A stretch of DNA of 64,000 nucleotides, taken from Kalaharituber pfeilii. Taxonomy: Eukaryota; Ascomycota; Pezizomycetes; Pezizales; Pezizaceae. Location of the stretch: contig WHUZ01000005.1 of the NCBI GenBank assembly GCA_015179045.1, positions 124,001-188,000 of the forward strand, read 5' to 3'. Of the stretch, positions 1 to 11,935 are shown piece by piece; position 1 is the first letter of the stretch; each line of letters begins with the position of its first letter. The notes below the pieces were generated by a model. The model ran no database searches. It saw only the letters and a list, made by a program, of their open reading frames with translations, and had not been told where the DNA came from. A program made the position numbers and the translations under genes.

Positions 1-113
1 GCCGCAATTTCTAGTTCATATTCGGAAAAAAAAACCAACGAAAGTGTGATTGTACTGTCCCTAAGATCTTGCCCGCAATGCAGTTCTGCAGGTGACGAAC
101 TACAACCTACTTA
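1..113. other. 3' flank of TFG1
   Basis: Short stretch downstream of the TFG1 stop codon, presumably its 3' UTR. I see no coding signal in it. Confidence 0.5.
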
Positions 114-2489
114 CTACTTAGGGCAGATTAATTTGCCCTTTTGCTTGGAGAGAGGCTTCAATAGAGCAAGGAAGGCTGTCATGTTCTCTTTACCCACCCT
201 GCCCTTGAAGTGAGAGAGGAATTCTTTGAGCTCTTGGCCCTCTGGTTTCGAATTCAATACCGCCCGGACTTCGTCTGCGGTGATATCAACTAGAGGCAGT
301 TAGCATCTGCCCCAGTGGATATAGATATGTATATGTTATCGGTATGGTATAACAAGCTGTGGCAAGAAGGGGGGGCCCATACTCGAAGTGCCAGTAGGCG
401 CAGGAGTCGATCCGGGACTAGCGGCACGACTGGCAGTTGTGCTAGGCGATGCAGCTCTCGGCGTTCCCGTTATGGGTGCGCCAGACTTCGGTTTCCCATC
501 TGCACCAGCTGCAGAAGAAGCGGGTGTCGATGAAGTTATAGTACCGGTGTTTTGAGCTGGGAATTTGAGTTTGGCTTTTTTTTGCGGCATTCTCTCCACC
601 GGAAGTTTCCCCGCCACCACCGGCGGCCTCGTTGTCACTTCCTGTACCATCCCGGGGCCGCTTTTTACTCGCAGCAACCTGCGCTAAGTTCCCTGGTCCG
701 ACCTTCAGTTTCACGAGCTTATTTGGAGGGGCAATTCCGGCATCGGGTGTGGGGACAGGAGTAGGAGGCTGTGGCGCTGGTGTAACTGGGGCGTTCTTAC
801 GAAGCTTCTTCCTCCCGTTACCTGTGTCTGTTCCAGATTCTGAGAGGTATGGATCCGCAGCAGATGTGCGCTTGATCTGCTTGTGCTTTTCGGTCTTCTT
901 TGGTGATTTAGTGAGTTTGTCATCCACCTTATTCACCTGTAAAGATGCAGCAGCTTTTTTGGCAGCCTCTTCCTCCTCCCGCTTTTTCTTCTCGGCTTCC
1001 AGCTGTTTGCGCTCCTCCTCACGTTTCTTCTCTTCGGCCTTCTTCCGTTCTTCCTCCCGTTTGAGCTCTTCAGCGGAGCTATCCTCCTCCGACTTTTCAA
1101 GATCAGATATCTGCGGTTAGCGCATGTCTCGATCACCAGAAAAGAAAATCCTACCGAGGCATAGGGGTTCTCATCGGAATCAGTTTCATATGTCAAGTTC
1201 TTCTCATGCCCTCTCAAGTATTTTATAACTTTCCTACCAGTTTTCTTCTCCAGTTGCTCCTTCCTCTTCCTCTCCCGTTCCTCTTCCTCCCAGTCACGCT
1301 CTGTCTTTTGATCGAAGACATTTGCTCCTAACTGTTCCCTCTTTATACGTTTCTCAATCTGGCGGTTTTCTTCTTCTTCACCATCCATGATTGGGGCCTC
1401 CTCATCGTCTTGGAAATTTTCATCATAATCTATTTCATCAGCATCGGCAGCCTCTTCCCTAGGCCTGTTGACGAGCCTATCGCCTTTGACAAGGTACATA
1501 GATTTTTGTGCAGCTTTGTTCTCGGCATCTTCTTTTGCCTTAGCCGCCTTTTCCTCTGCCTTCGTGACCTCCATCAACCAACGTGGCGTTTTAGACTTTT
1601 TCTTCATTGCCGCTTCTGCCTCTTCGATTGTAAGAGTTTTGAAGTTACTTCGTTGCGTAAACTTATACCACTTCTCTATAGGTATCATCCTAAAGCAATC
1701 CCCATCCATAACGAATATTGCTTGCGAGCCATCACTTAATGCACCTTCCAAATTTCCAACCCAAGTGTTCTTGTTGTCGAAATCCTCAATGTGCCATGGG
1801 AAATACTCTTCATAACGTAGCTTCTTTGCCTTTTCGTCCGTTTGGAACACCTGTTGTGTTTTCTTCTTGAACGCATTTTTCTTTTGCCTCTGCGCTCCTC
1901 CATATGGTGCTATTGCTGCCAGTGTAGCCGCCTGTTCGGCCTCTTTCGCAGCCTGAGCTTCCTCCAGTTTCTTCTGTTCCTCCGGATCCAACTTTTTCCC
2001 TTCTTCCTCCGCTGCCAATGCCGCCTGCTCCTCCTTTGCCCCCTGCGGCGGCGCTCGCGGGTCCCTTCTATGCAGTCGAATGGGTAATGTGAATTGGTCA
2101 GGCTCGGTAATGTCGACAACGTTCTTGTGCTGAAGCCTCATCACATGAAATCTTAGGTCCTTCATCAACGCTTTCTTTGTGGTTTTCAGCGGGAAAGATG
2201 TCCATGTGATGGTAGGATCCTCCTTCAGGGGTTCTGGAGTGGGTGTCGTTGCAATATTTGGAGATGGGCCGCGCGGTGGCCCAGGAGCAGTGCCCGGCGG
2301 CTTTGGGGTAGAAGCCGCGGCACCCTGAGGGCGTGATCGCTTATCCGGTCTTCTACGTAAGGGGTCCACATTCCGGCGTGGCGGTCGGTATACGAGCTTT
2401 TGTGCACCCTCAGCAGGTGTCGTAGGGGTATTGGTAGTGTCCGACGCCCCTGGCGAAGCCGATGCCAGAGCTCCTGGAGCTGCAGACAT
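114..2489 (-). CDS. TFG1: TFIIF alpha/large subunit (RAP74, Tfg1)
   Basis: General transcription factor that works with RNA polymerase II in the nucleus during initiation. Three exons fit: 2489-1155, 1110-383 and 289-114, with introns 1111-1154 (44 nt) and 290-382 (branch TGCTAAC). The N-terminus is Pro/Ala-rich, followed by the RAP74 dimerisation region (residues about 90-330, including the WTSFPLK and HVMRLQHK stretches), then a long charged Lys/Glu-rich middle and a Pro/Ser/Thr-rich linker. The last ~60 residues, beginning IDITADEVRAVL, are the C-terminal winged helix. The start ATG at 2489 opens the longest frame. The summed exons are one base over a multiple of three: exon 2 changes frame at an eight-base A run on the coding strand (576-583), where seven A would keep the frame. 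I read this as a consensus error or a frameshift rather than an intron. Product about 745 residues after allowing for that. Confidence 0.9.
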
Positions 2490-5100
2490 GTTGGCCTGCT
2501 CTAGGCGGCCGAAGGATCCTTTTCCGCTCGAGAAGAATTGAATACAGGATTATAACAGAGGAAGTTGGATGCGAAAATATTTCAATCGCGGGGGCGAGCG
2601 CAAATGAGGTAGAAGTTGTGCTATTCGAGTAGATCGTGTTGGCAGAGCGTGAGTGTGGTTGTACTTCCTTTGTTGCAGTTGATGGAAAGCTAAGAAAGCT
2701 GCTGCTAGAAATTCCACTGAGGCTCTGCACAAGGCTAGGTGGTCGGCTTACATAAGCAGGCGTGGATGGGCTTACCGTAGTGTGCGTCACGTCGTAGCTG
2801 TGTCACGTCGGAGCTGTGTCACGTCGTAGCTATGCGTCACCAAGCTAATAGACTACAGAATCCGTGGCAGTCTAATATATGAGCAGGAACTAATTTCTAA
2901 TTTAGAAGATGCGGAGATGAGTACATTCATGAAAAGGCTTAGGCCTCTCAACAGCTAGCGGAAGAAATATGGATCGAGGAAGCTGTTAACTTGGAAGCCA
3001 CCAGGATGATCTACATAGCAAACGATATATAGCCAGGTCCAGTGAACACAACCATACACCTCGGGAAGACGACAAGGTGGCCAGTTTCGGCTTGTCTATG
3101 GTCTGCCCAGTAAAAACATTTCAAAGACTTAGGTCCCGGGAGCCTGAGCCTGAGACTGGTGACCACCCTGGAATTTTCTGTTAAGTGTTTCTAAACCTCA
3201 AGCCTTCCCTATGTCCACTGTCAGTCCATACGCGGAATCTTTACACAGTTCACTAGTCGCGATCATATTCCCAAATCAGGCGCCTGAAAATCCGATTCAA
3301 CGATAAAATGTTGCAAGCTGAGATTTCGGAGGAATTGGGTATACATATTTTGTGAAGGTGTCTGAAGTTGACACAAAAGAGGTGGCTTCACTTGAACCTG
3401 GTTATATATACCGAGATTCCGGGCATTTCTTCCACTTGCTGCTCGTGACGATAAAGCTTTTTTTTTTTTGTAATTTGTCATGGATATAGGAACTCCATTC
3501 ACGTATGTCTCATGACAGATAATTACTTTCTACCTGCAGGGAAGAAAGTATAACTGCTAATTATTTTAGGTGAGTGTGTTGTAACTCCTAAATGTTAGGG
3601 AGATTCTCTCCCCTCCTGTTAAGATCGGTGGATATTATCATCCTGTTTACGTGCCATTTCAGCGATAGTAACCTCCTTAATGTCGACTTTTGCAGTATAT
3701 ATGGCGTTTCCTCATGGTACGGCCATGTGAATAGCAGAGTAAGATTATATCTCACCTTTGGAACACGGTGCCCTGAGGATGGATTAGGAAGCAGGATAGA
3801 TAGCTTAGGTTAGTGGCCAGAGGAATTTCTCTATTTACCATTTCTGTACATTTAACTTGGATCACGGTTTGACCTGGAGTATGTACAGGGACGTGGTTAA
3901 GAAATCGACGCTGTACTGTGAGTAAATGGGCAAGCTACTCGTGTTTTCCGACTCTTTTTCTTCGATATTTACTGTTTCTTTTCCATGAGCACTATTCTAG
4001 GAGTGGGACTGTAAAGCTGACATCATATCACACCATGATTGTTTGCAGTCGAGAGGGTTTAGGAAACGGATGTAGCTTTGAGTTCGGGATCTCGTTGAAC
4101 TCCGTCAGCTTTAGTTATGATTCTCGATTAGTCTAGTTGATCCTCCATCTCGTGCCCACCTTGCCAAGTTTGGCCTAGTCCACCCACTAGAGTCTCCTTT
4201 TCCTTCCCTACGCGCAACCAGACTATTCCCCCCCACCTCTGCCCATTTCCTCTTAGGGAAGGAAACACAAATATATAATCATCCATCAATTACTAGTACT
4301 GCAAGCATTTACAAATCATCCTCTATACTTCCAATAGAACAACGTCAGCATCTATTACCGGAATACCAATGTCCGAAGCCCAGAGTATGGCAAAGATTCA
4401 CTAACTTTAGCACCAAACCAGCGTGAAAGCTCTGAAAACAGCATCCACTCATATGAATTCATATAGAAAGCCTTGGAAGCGTATAATTCCAACAAGCGCC
4501 GCAACCATCATTGATGGTATATACCATATCTCTTGATATGTAATATTATAATAACCACGGGAAAACCCGATCGCAATTATCACTCCCCAACACATTCCGA
4601 AAACACCGGTAATCTATTCGGTCAACATTTACCGACTACCCATTCAGGTAAGCACGCAGCAATGCCAACAAAGGAAATGACCCGCCGTAGAAATATCACA
4701 ACACAATAATACACGTCAATGTCAATAAGACACATGAGTAGTAAGAAACCGCCTCGTGAGAGGATTATACCACTGCCAATCTAATAGTTCCTGGAGTTCC
4801 ACCCCACAAAAAAAAAAAGGAAAAGAAAGAAAAGAAAGACATTCAACGCCATCAGCAAAACAGAAACACCACATCATGAGAAAGGGAGTACAAACCAGAG
4901 GAGCAAAATAATTATAGGAAGTGGTAATCCGGGCCAAGTGTAAAGAATGAGAAATCCAAAGTCGAGAACGGAAAGATAAAGCACAATGCACAAAACTAAG
5001 CAGAATCTAAGACAACATTGTGGATCGGGTCGTCTCTGTGGCTGACTTCTACAAATGGGGTCGAACCAACTCATAACTGAGGCCATGATACGGTCTGAGT
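2490..5100. other. intergenic, TFG1 upstream to small gene 3' side
   Basis: About 2.6 kb between the TFG1 start and the stop codon of the next gene on the same strand. It should hold the TFG1 promoter, including a 16-nt tandem repeat at 2786-2833. Open frames here are short and show no recognisable domain. A purine-rich stretch lies near 4808-4840. I see no RNA gene. Confidence 0.5.
2786..2833. repeat. 16-nt tandem repeat, three copies, upstream of TFG1
   Basis: Three adjacent 16-nt units at 2786-2801, 2802-2817 and 2818-2833, each beginning GTCACGTC. They differ at one position in unit 2 and one near the end of unit 3. A further GCGTCACC follows directly. The unit contains CACGTC, resembling half of a CRE or E-box-like site. 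The repeat lies about 300 bp upstream of the TFG1 start codon, so a regulatory role is possible but unproven. Confidence 0.75.
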
Positions 5101-5683
5101 TTAGACGTCAATAATCTCAAATTCTTCCTCAGACTCCTCCTCGCTAGTCTCAATCATCTCGTATTCCGTCTTGATAAGCTTATCGAACACCTTATTCTCG
5201 TACTTAATCTCCGCCTGCTCGACGAGAGTTCCAAAGACGTCAGCTCCGACTGAGGGCCCATTGTAGTCGTACGAGTATGTAATTCCCGGGAGGGTGTCAT
5301 CATCGATGGAGCTCGTCATGACCTTAGAGACAGAGCGGCCACCCTTGCGGGGGGCCTGCGGAAGGACATAATCGTCAGCGGTTGCATAGTGGAAGCCGAG
5401 AGCTTTCTTCTTGCTGAGCTGGTTGGCGCGCTTGGGGCCAAAAGAGCGATCTGGAAAGTCATTCATCCTATACCTGGAGAAAGATTGTTAGCACCTAGCA
5501 TTGACATGATTGGGGAAGTAAGACTTACAAGTTCTTGTGCGTCCAGACAGCCTGGTTCTTGTCGCTGTGTGGCCGCGGAGTGCCAATCAATTCAGGGTCG
5601 GCGTGCCTGTACCTGACCTTCCTCTCCTTCTCTCTGCGGGATGGAACAGCATCGCTGCGGACGTCCTTGAGCTCAGGAAGCAT
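5101..5683 (-). CDS. small conserved-looking protein of unknown function
   Basis: Two exons, 5683-5529 and 5473-5101, joined over a 55-nt intron (GTAAGT donor, TGCTAAC branch, CCAG acceptor) give 175 residues. The splice restores one continuous frame (HKNL|YRMNDFPDRSFG), which supports a real gene. The N-terminal half is basic and polar (RREKERKVRYRHADPEL). The middle is rich in Lys, Ser and Tyr (TYSYDYNGP). The C-terminus is strongly acidic (ETSEEESEEEFEIIDV). There is no signal peptide, membrane segment or catalytic motif. I chose the ATG at 5683; the frame stays open upstream to about 5930 but without an ATG, so that part is probably 5' UTR. Likely a nuclear or cytosolic protein by composition (inference). 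I do not recognise the family. Confidence 0.7.
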
Positions 5684-7490
5684 GTTGAAGATGGTGTATT
5701 GGGTGTGCTTCGAGGAGTCGAGGATGCTGACGGGTGAGAAAGGAGAGGAGTGGGAATGAGTCACCAGAGTCGAGGAGAGCGGACGCTGTAGATCCGGAGA
5801 GCCTAGAGGAATAGGGGGGTATGGAGCAGTGGGAATCGGAGAGAGGACAAGTTTGTAGTCCTCTGAGCTTGAACTCAGCGCTTCAAGCCGGAGCTGTGGG
5901 TTCAGGTAGGTACTTGTCCCTTAGAGTACCACTTGGTGTATGGGTCTTTGTGAGGATGATATAGCTGTAATATCTAGAGACTTACTCAGTGTAAGACAGG
6001 TGAAAGTGAGTAAGGCAGGGAAAGGGAGAGGGAAGCGGCAACCTTTATAGGGGCAGCAGGTGACGGAGGATGGGCAGCCGCTACCGAACGGTAATCGATA
6101 GGGGGGGGGGGGGGGGGGGTGGCCGTGGATGGATGACCGAGCTTACGCTATTGACGGAGATCGCCTGGGTCAAATGGTGGCAGGAGGCAAGCAGCTTAGC
6201 TCAGTAGGAAGGCTCGAGAAGCGGCGTAGGGGTGTGGGCAGCGGTGGAGGTGGGCGACCCTGCCTCGGAGGCCGGCCACGGCGGGCGCCTCGCCCGTTTC
6301 ATCGCACCGTTGCCCTCGGGCTTTGAGGCTACCTGGGGGGGCCAGCGCCGGCATGGCGCAGGTGGCTGGTGCTGTAGCGCTGGGGGCGGATGCGAGAGAG
6401 TGAGGAGCCTGACATAGGTGTCCGAGCCGCCCGCGCTGCTGCGAGCAGAAGAGCGCAGTGGAATGCGAGGTAAGGGCGCCGTGAGGGCAGGCTCCGGGTG
6501 CGCGCTGTGCTGCCGCGATGGCCGCGGGCGTGAAGCTCCAGCATCCAGCTGCCATGGCCGCACAGCCAGGGCAGCGGCGACAGGGGTAGCTTCGGCCAAT
6601 GAGGGCGGGCCCGATGGCCCACGACATGCAGCGCAGCCTTCTCAGCACGCAGGTACGGGCCCAGCGCAGTCCGCTCTGCTTTCAGCCATATCGCTGTCCC
6701 ACGAAACACCGCCTGCAGTTTTCCATACTTGAATGCACAGACAACGTTGTTGGCGGCTTCGACTCATCGTGATTAAGCGGGTCGCGTCATAATAGAGTTA
6801 CTGTACAGCCACGCATGATGTTAACGATGTTGATGCAGTATGGGAGATCTAAAGTAAATATAAGGAGATCACTCACTATTATGCACTCACACTCATACCT
6901 GCCTAAGGCCGCGGCAGCTAGCGTAAAACACAAACCAACCACTTCCGTCCCGCCCTGCTGTGACAAAACTATTAACTTTCCAGTTTTGCAAATATCTTTA
7001 TTTTTTTTTAGAAAAGGGAGCTTCTAGACATCATTTCAATTAATTACATGATAACACAAACCAAACTTTAACTTTACCTATCTGGGCAGATGCTTATCGT
7101 CCTGTAAATGAACAACCCAACATAGTAAAACCCAATGATGAGGTCTGAATACAACATCGCTCCCAGCCACAATGACAAATCTCGCGCTAATCCAACTTTT
7201 AGCTGAGAGTGACCCAACGGCTGGTCATCCTTCCCATTTGTGTTGCTCAGTCTTGTTCCGGTGATTTTATTTACATCACAACCACTCTAAAGAACATGTT
7301 GGGAGAATGATACATGATATATGTGCGCAAAAGTAAATCTACTTCAGGCGAAGCATTCGATATCATTTTAATTATTCAGCTGAACTAGCACCTTCTGCTG
7401 TCACCCATTCCCTATCTAGAAAATATAAGCTCCTCTCCAGCATGATAAGCATACATCCAATCTATCCATTCTCGTTGGTGTAACCTGTTC
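5684..7490. other. intergenic with G run and GC-rich island
   Basis: Upstream region of the small gene at 5101-5683 and downstream region of the alkyltransferase-like gene. It contains a 19-base G run (6101-6119) followed by a GC-rich island to about 6720. The several overlapping open frames in that island, on both strands, follow from high GC content and show no domain. The rest (6720-7490) is AT-richer and holds nothing I can identify. Confidence 0.5.
6101..6119. repeat. poly-G run, 19 bases
   Basis: Nineteen consecutive G on the plus strand at the edge of a GC-rich island, upstream of the small gene at 5101-5683. Confidence 0.9.
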
Positions 7491-8516
7491 TCATCCCGAC
7501 ACTGCTTCATTCCCAGCGTCCTCAGCATCCCCAGCCTCTTCAGATGGTAGCCTAGCCGGAAACCATCCAAAATCAGAGTTTAACTCAATCAAAAACTCGC
7601 CGTTCGCTTCGGTGACTTGGACACCTTCCGCGCGGAGTCGCAGCGCTTGACGGCGGGCCCCCGAGGGATCATCTCTGTGCCCAAGGTTCTGTTAACACCT
7701 GTCGATATTTATGTCATTTGGAACCGATAGGAATGACAGTAGATAAGTGATTTGATAAAAAGGCTACGATGTCCCAGGCAAGGATTTACCATAGCTGGGA
7801 GCCCTCATGGCGCCATAATTTGCGAGAGCGGAAAGAGTGGGAGCTACATCTAAATTAAGCAAAAAAAAAAAAGTAAAATGAAAGCGTAAGAAACGACCGC
7901 GTAGCAGAACCACTCGCCTTGTTTGCTCAAGCATATGTAAGTTTTCTGACTTACCTCCGAGGAATAACCCCTGTACTCGAAATCACCCTCTGCCAGGGAA
8001 CATTATCATGATGAAATTCCGCGATTCCGGGGACTGGAAGATACTTCAGCGCTTGTCCAACCTGCCTGCGATACGCAAATGATACAAATTAGCATCCAAA
8101 ACATGGGTTCGTCAACTGTCAGAATGCATGATCACGATTCTGAGCAACAGTAAACTTCTGACTCAATGCGAACGTGAGATACACATTCATGACGCTAACA
8201 TACCTAGGTTTCTGAGCTATGCCTCGAGGCCACCTAGAATGCTTGCAACGCAAGGTACCAGGCAGAATCGTCAGCGAATGAACAGTCATTTCAAGTCAGG
8301 CATAAGGCAGAAGGGCAGGGCAGGACACATGACCATGACGACTGACAGCTTATTCAAATATAAACATGAGCAGATATACGGAAGAGAAAAGAACTCGGAT
8401 TGCTTACGTTCGCATATAAGCCGCGCGATATGTCCATATGTTGTCACTTTGCCGTACGGGATCTCTTGGACGGCCATGTAGACTCGTTCAGTGAAGTAGT
8501 GGCCTCTTAATGCCAT
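7491..8516 (-). CDS. atl1: alkyltransferase-like protein (ATL), MGMT DNA-binding domain family
   Basis: Binds O6-alkylguanine in DNA without removing it and flags the lesion for nucleotide excision repair, as known for fission yeast Atl1. Four exons: 8516-8408, 8216-8204 (13-nt micro-exon), 8065-7955 and 7674-7491, giving 138 residues. Residues 8-34 (FTERVYMAVQEIPYGKVTTY...) are the typical start of the domain. The micro-exon supplies PQKPR leading into RQVGQALKYLP; Arg41 is the presumed finger that flips the base. At 64-68 the motif is PWQRV: Trp65 replaces the alkyl-accepting Cys of true methyltransferases (PCHRV), the hallmark of ATLs. The splice choice reproduces the spacing expected from Atl1, both before RQVGQ and between VISS and AEGV. 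The C-terminus ends with DFGWFPARLP plus an acidic tail. It is divergent from the EMC10-like gene 344 bp away. Confidence 0.85.
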
Positions 8517-8860
8517 GGCTATGTAGCTTTGTAATCCGAGTTTAACTGTCAGAAGAAAGGTCCGGAGGCTAACCTATTTTCTCATTATCAACAGATGATA
8601 ATTGCCTCACGCTTGAATGTTACTGATGTATGATCAAGTCACTTGGTGAAAGTTCGTACAGCCATGGTAATGGGCTCCAGCAGCCTCACGGGTGGAGTTG
8701 AATGGCTTATGATAGCTTGGCACATGTGCCAAGCTCCTCTCACTGTCTTAGCAGGCAGGGTTCCACAACACCTAAAGCCCTCTTACTTAGCTGTACCCAG
8801 AATATTACGACCTACAACCAGCTTGTCAGGTCCTCACCCATTTACTCATCAAGCGTCGCC
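8517..8860. promoter_or_regulatory. divergent promoter region, ATL / EMC10-like
   Basis: A 344-bp gap between two start codons on opposite strands. It must carry the proximal control sequences of both genes. I recognise no specific binding site. Confidence 0.5.
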
Positions 8861-9793
8861 ATGCCTCGGCGTCTTCCTCTGTTTCTCTCCGTCCTCTTCG
8901 TCCTCTTCCTCTTCCACCTTACCCCTGTCCTCACTTCTGCCGCCGACGAATTTGATTCCGAAGCGCCCTCATCCAAACCGGCCTACCCTCGCTCTATCAC
9001 GCTACAGAAATGGCCATTGAACGCCAACGCACCCACGCCGCTCGGGCAGATTGGGTATAATCCTAAAACGAAGAAAGGAAGTTACTTTGCGGTTGATCGG
9101 AGTAGAAAGGAGATTGAGGGATTGGTGAGGGTGGGTATGCAGACAGAGACTGGGGGCTGGATAGGTACCGTGGTGGATGGAGTATGTGCTTAAATTTCCC
9201 TTGAATTTTTCACTTGCGAATACGAGGTGTGCGATGGGAGGAAGCGTGGTGGCCGATATTAATCCATTTGCTCCAAATCCAGAAAGCTCTCAATCCCACC
9301 GACCACAATCCCATCGTCACTATCCGCATTGACAGCACCAGTGGAAAAGCCTACCACATTGAATTCTCCACCACAGAGAGCAAGGTCTCTTTCCCCACCC
9401 CTATGATCAGTTCCCTCAGTACCCTTCTAACAAATACCGTGCAGAGCATCCCCCCACAAGTCATCGTCCTCTCAAACGCTCCTGCTGGCCCAACACCACA
9501 CCTAAATAAACCCATTGTAGTAGGTCCAGACGGGAAGATTCCAGTTACACCGGCGGAGAAAACGTTTTTGCAAAAGTAAGTTTCCTCTTTGGAACCCCCT
9601 GTGTGAACGAAATGTCTGCAGTTGAGGTTAACAGTACTCTACATTTGACTAATGTTTTATCCACCATAAAAATTAAACCAACGAAATAACTTGAGTATTC
9701 AAAATTGCTAACAATACATGACAAACTAGGTATTGGTGGCTCCTTCTCGGTGGTGCTATCCTTCTCATGAGTGGTGGAGGTGGTGCGGAATAG
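8861..9793 (+). CDS. EMC10: ER membrane protein complex subunit 10-like protein
   Basis: EMC10 is a subunit of the ER membrane protein complex, which inserts transmembrane segments. Three exons, 8861-9181, 9283-9575 and 9730-9793, encode 225 residues. Residues 1-26 form a clear signal peptide (MPRRLPLFLSVLFVLFLFHL, then a small-residue cleavage region). The lumenal part includes the segment GWIGTVVDG|KALNPTD and a beta-type stretch GKAYHIEFSTTES. The last exon encodes a C-terminal hydrophobic helix (YWWLLLGGAILLM) followed by a Gly-rich end (SGGGGAE). Signal peptide, lumenal beta domain and C-terminal anchor in this order match fungal EMC10 proteins. Introns are 101 and 154 nt with GTATGT and GTAAGT donors. 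The ATG at 8861 was chosen over an upstream in-frame one because it begins the signal peptide. Family assignment is by overall pattern, so moderate certainty. Confidence 0.75.
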
Positions 9794-11712
9794 ATATCAT
9801 TCCTTCTTTTATGATACACGTAAATGTAGTACAGCATGCAAGTATAGATATATCCGCTTTTCGTAACAACATCAGACGTAAGAATAATGAATTCTTTGTT
9901 TTGCGTATCTCCACCCGTCGTGATACACATTCCGTATTGCGTAGATGTTAACTTGATTTTCGTAAATAGAGGTGAAAACCTTTCAGGGTAACGAGTATAA
10001 CGGATTCCATTATTTTTTTGATTTATTCTGTTCTCGTCCCCTGTCCTAATTGGGGCGCTGATAGCGACCAAATAATTTACTAATCATTAAGCTCGTGTCC
10101 AAAAAGGATGGGTCGTCATAAAATTCTACTACAATTGTTTAACACAACCAAAACACCAGGATTACAAATAGACATTTTCAATCATCACTGGTATCCAACT
10201 GACAGCTCCAGACTTGGACACTTGGACAGAACATTACTGCTCTATTAGTATCCGTCATCATGTAATTCCTTGCCTATCGGAGAGCTACTCAATGGGTATC
10301 TTCTACGAGTGTATTATCATTGTGTCTAGAGTTGGGTTCAAATAATTGCTTATAGGGAGCTATACTCACCGTTCTCAAATCTCTTACCTGCTCGCTCGCT
10401 TCACAATTCCCTGTCCTCCACGTCTAAACTTCCAGTATGAGTATGCTTTGGTTGGCCCATTTACTAACTCGGGATCTTTTTTCTAAGCACTCGTCAACAG
10501 ATATCCAGGTGAAGTTGCCACACTTACTGCTGGTGTGATTGCGCTGCCGGTGAATTTGCTGATACTGCTTTGTTGATCAAAAACGAGCTTGAAGGACGGC
10601 AGACTTGAAGGTCGACTACATGAAAGCATAGACGGCGACAAGAAGGTGCTTCGAGATTGAGCTGCAAAGGTGGAAAAAGCGATGTGTGAACAGTTTGGTG
10701 CGCCGCGTGGTGCGGGGAAGTCGGAGTCTGGAAAGCCTATCCAATAATCATGTCACGGTAGATGATATGAGTATCTCGTTGGTATTTTTGATAATAGTAT
10801 ACGGGGGCAATCATACACATGCTAACTGAACCTATGCGGATAGGCCATCGTTTCGAGATCATTATATGCAGCATGGAAATTTCTGTGTTTGCTTGATTCA
10901 AATAGGACGGTTCGAATATAACTTAGAGACTTGATGCATAAAGCACAGTGTTATGGCGGTTTGCTTTTTAAACTTATGGGAGAGGGCCTAAACGTTTAAC
11001 GATTCAATAAATGGGATTTTTTTCTTTTTTTAACCCGAGAGACTCATGTTGTGTCAGCACTTTGTCGAGTGACAGCGGTAGCGGTTGTGTAGGTGCCTAC
11101 ATAAACTCGTCCCTCAGTCATAAAAACAAGAACGCCTTCTCAATGCATGCCACTATTTTTAAACGTGCTGCTACTACCTCCATACTTTCAGTTGAAGTCT
11201 CAGAGTACCAATAACTTTTGACCCATACAAATTACTATGGGCGGACGTCAACAATATGTATTTAATCTGAGCATGGCAAGGGCCAAGGCCTGGCCCACCG
11301 CACTTTCCCAATTCATCCCCCCCCCCCCCCCCCCATTGGATACTTGTAATAACATTCCATTTAGCGACCGCTGGATTTCCTGTTCAATTAATTTCCCGTT
11401 AGAGTGCTCACTTCCCTTTTCAGCACTACCGCCATTTGATTTTTCCCCCGTCTCCCAACTGATAGCTCCCGCTACAATACTCCCGCACCAGCTCCATAAC
11501 TTGATCTTTCCCTATTATCCCTAACGACAAACCGACACCGAATATTCTTCTCCCCAAGGCCCTCGCATCTCGCATTCTCACAGGAACCACGTTTTATGTA
11601 CACAACGGATCGACAACTCTCAAAAGTGACACATTTGACACGCAAAATGACTCCATGCACCCGCCCATCGGGCCCACTGAACGCCCTTGTCCTCGTAGAA
11701 AACCCCCATAAG

Positions 11713-11741
<29 letters not shown>
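11713..11741. repeat. poly-A run, 29 bases
   Basis: Uninterrupted A run on the plus strand in the gap between the EMC10-like and phosphatase genes. Confidence 0.9.
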
Positions 11742-11743
<2 letters not shown>

Positions 11744-11814
11744 CAATACAAAAGTGTGCTTGTAGGAGACACGCAGGCCTGGGCGGTAATTAATATTATA
11801 CTCTGTAAGTATAT

Positions 11815-11935
11815 AGGATGAAGTATGTATGTATATAAAGGTATGTTGGAGGTATAGATGGTATGATGTATGCTATGCTAGGTATGCTATGGTAAGATGG
11901 TATGGTAATGGTATAGGATGGTACTGTAAACCACA
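11815..11935. repeat. degenerate ATGGTAT/GGTATG repeat
   Basis: An imperfect array of words such as GGTATG, ATGGTA and GTATGCTATG, spaced irregularly over about 120 bp. It lies in the presumed 3' region of the phosphatase gene. Confidence 0.6.

Noticed and set aside
6129..6732. Several overlapping ORFs of 61-150 codons on both strands
   Set aside because: They lie in a GC-rich island with few stop codons, occupy many frames at once, and show only low-complexity Ala/Arg/Pro/Gly sequence.
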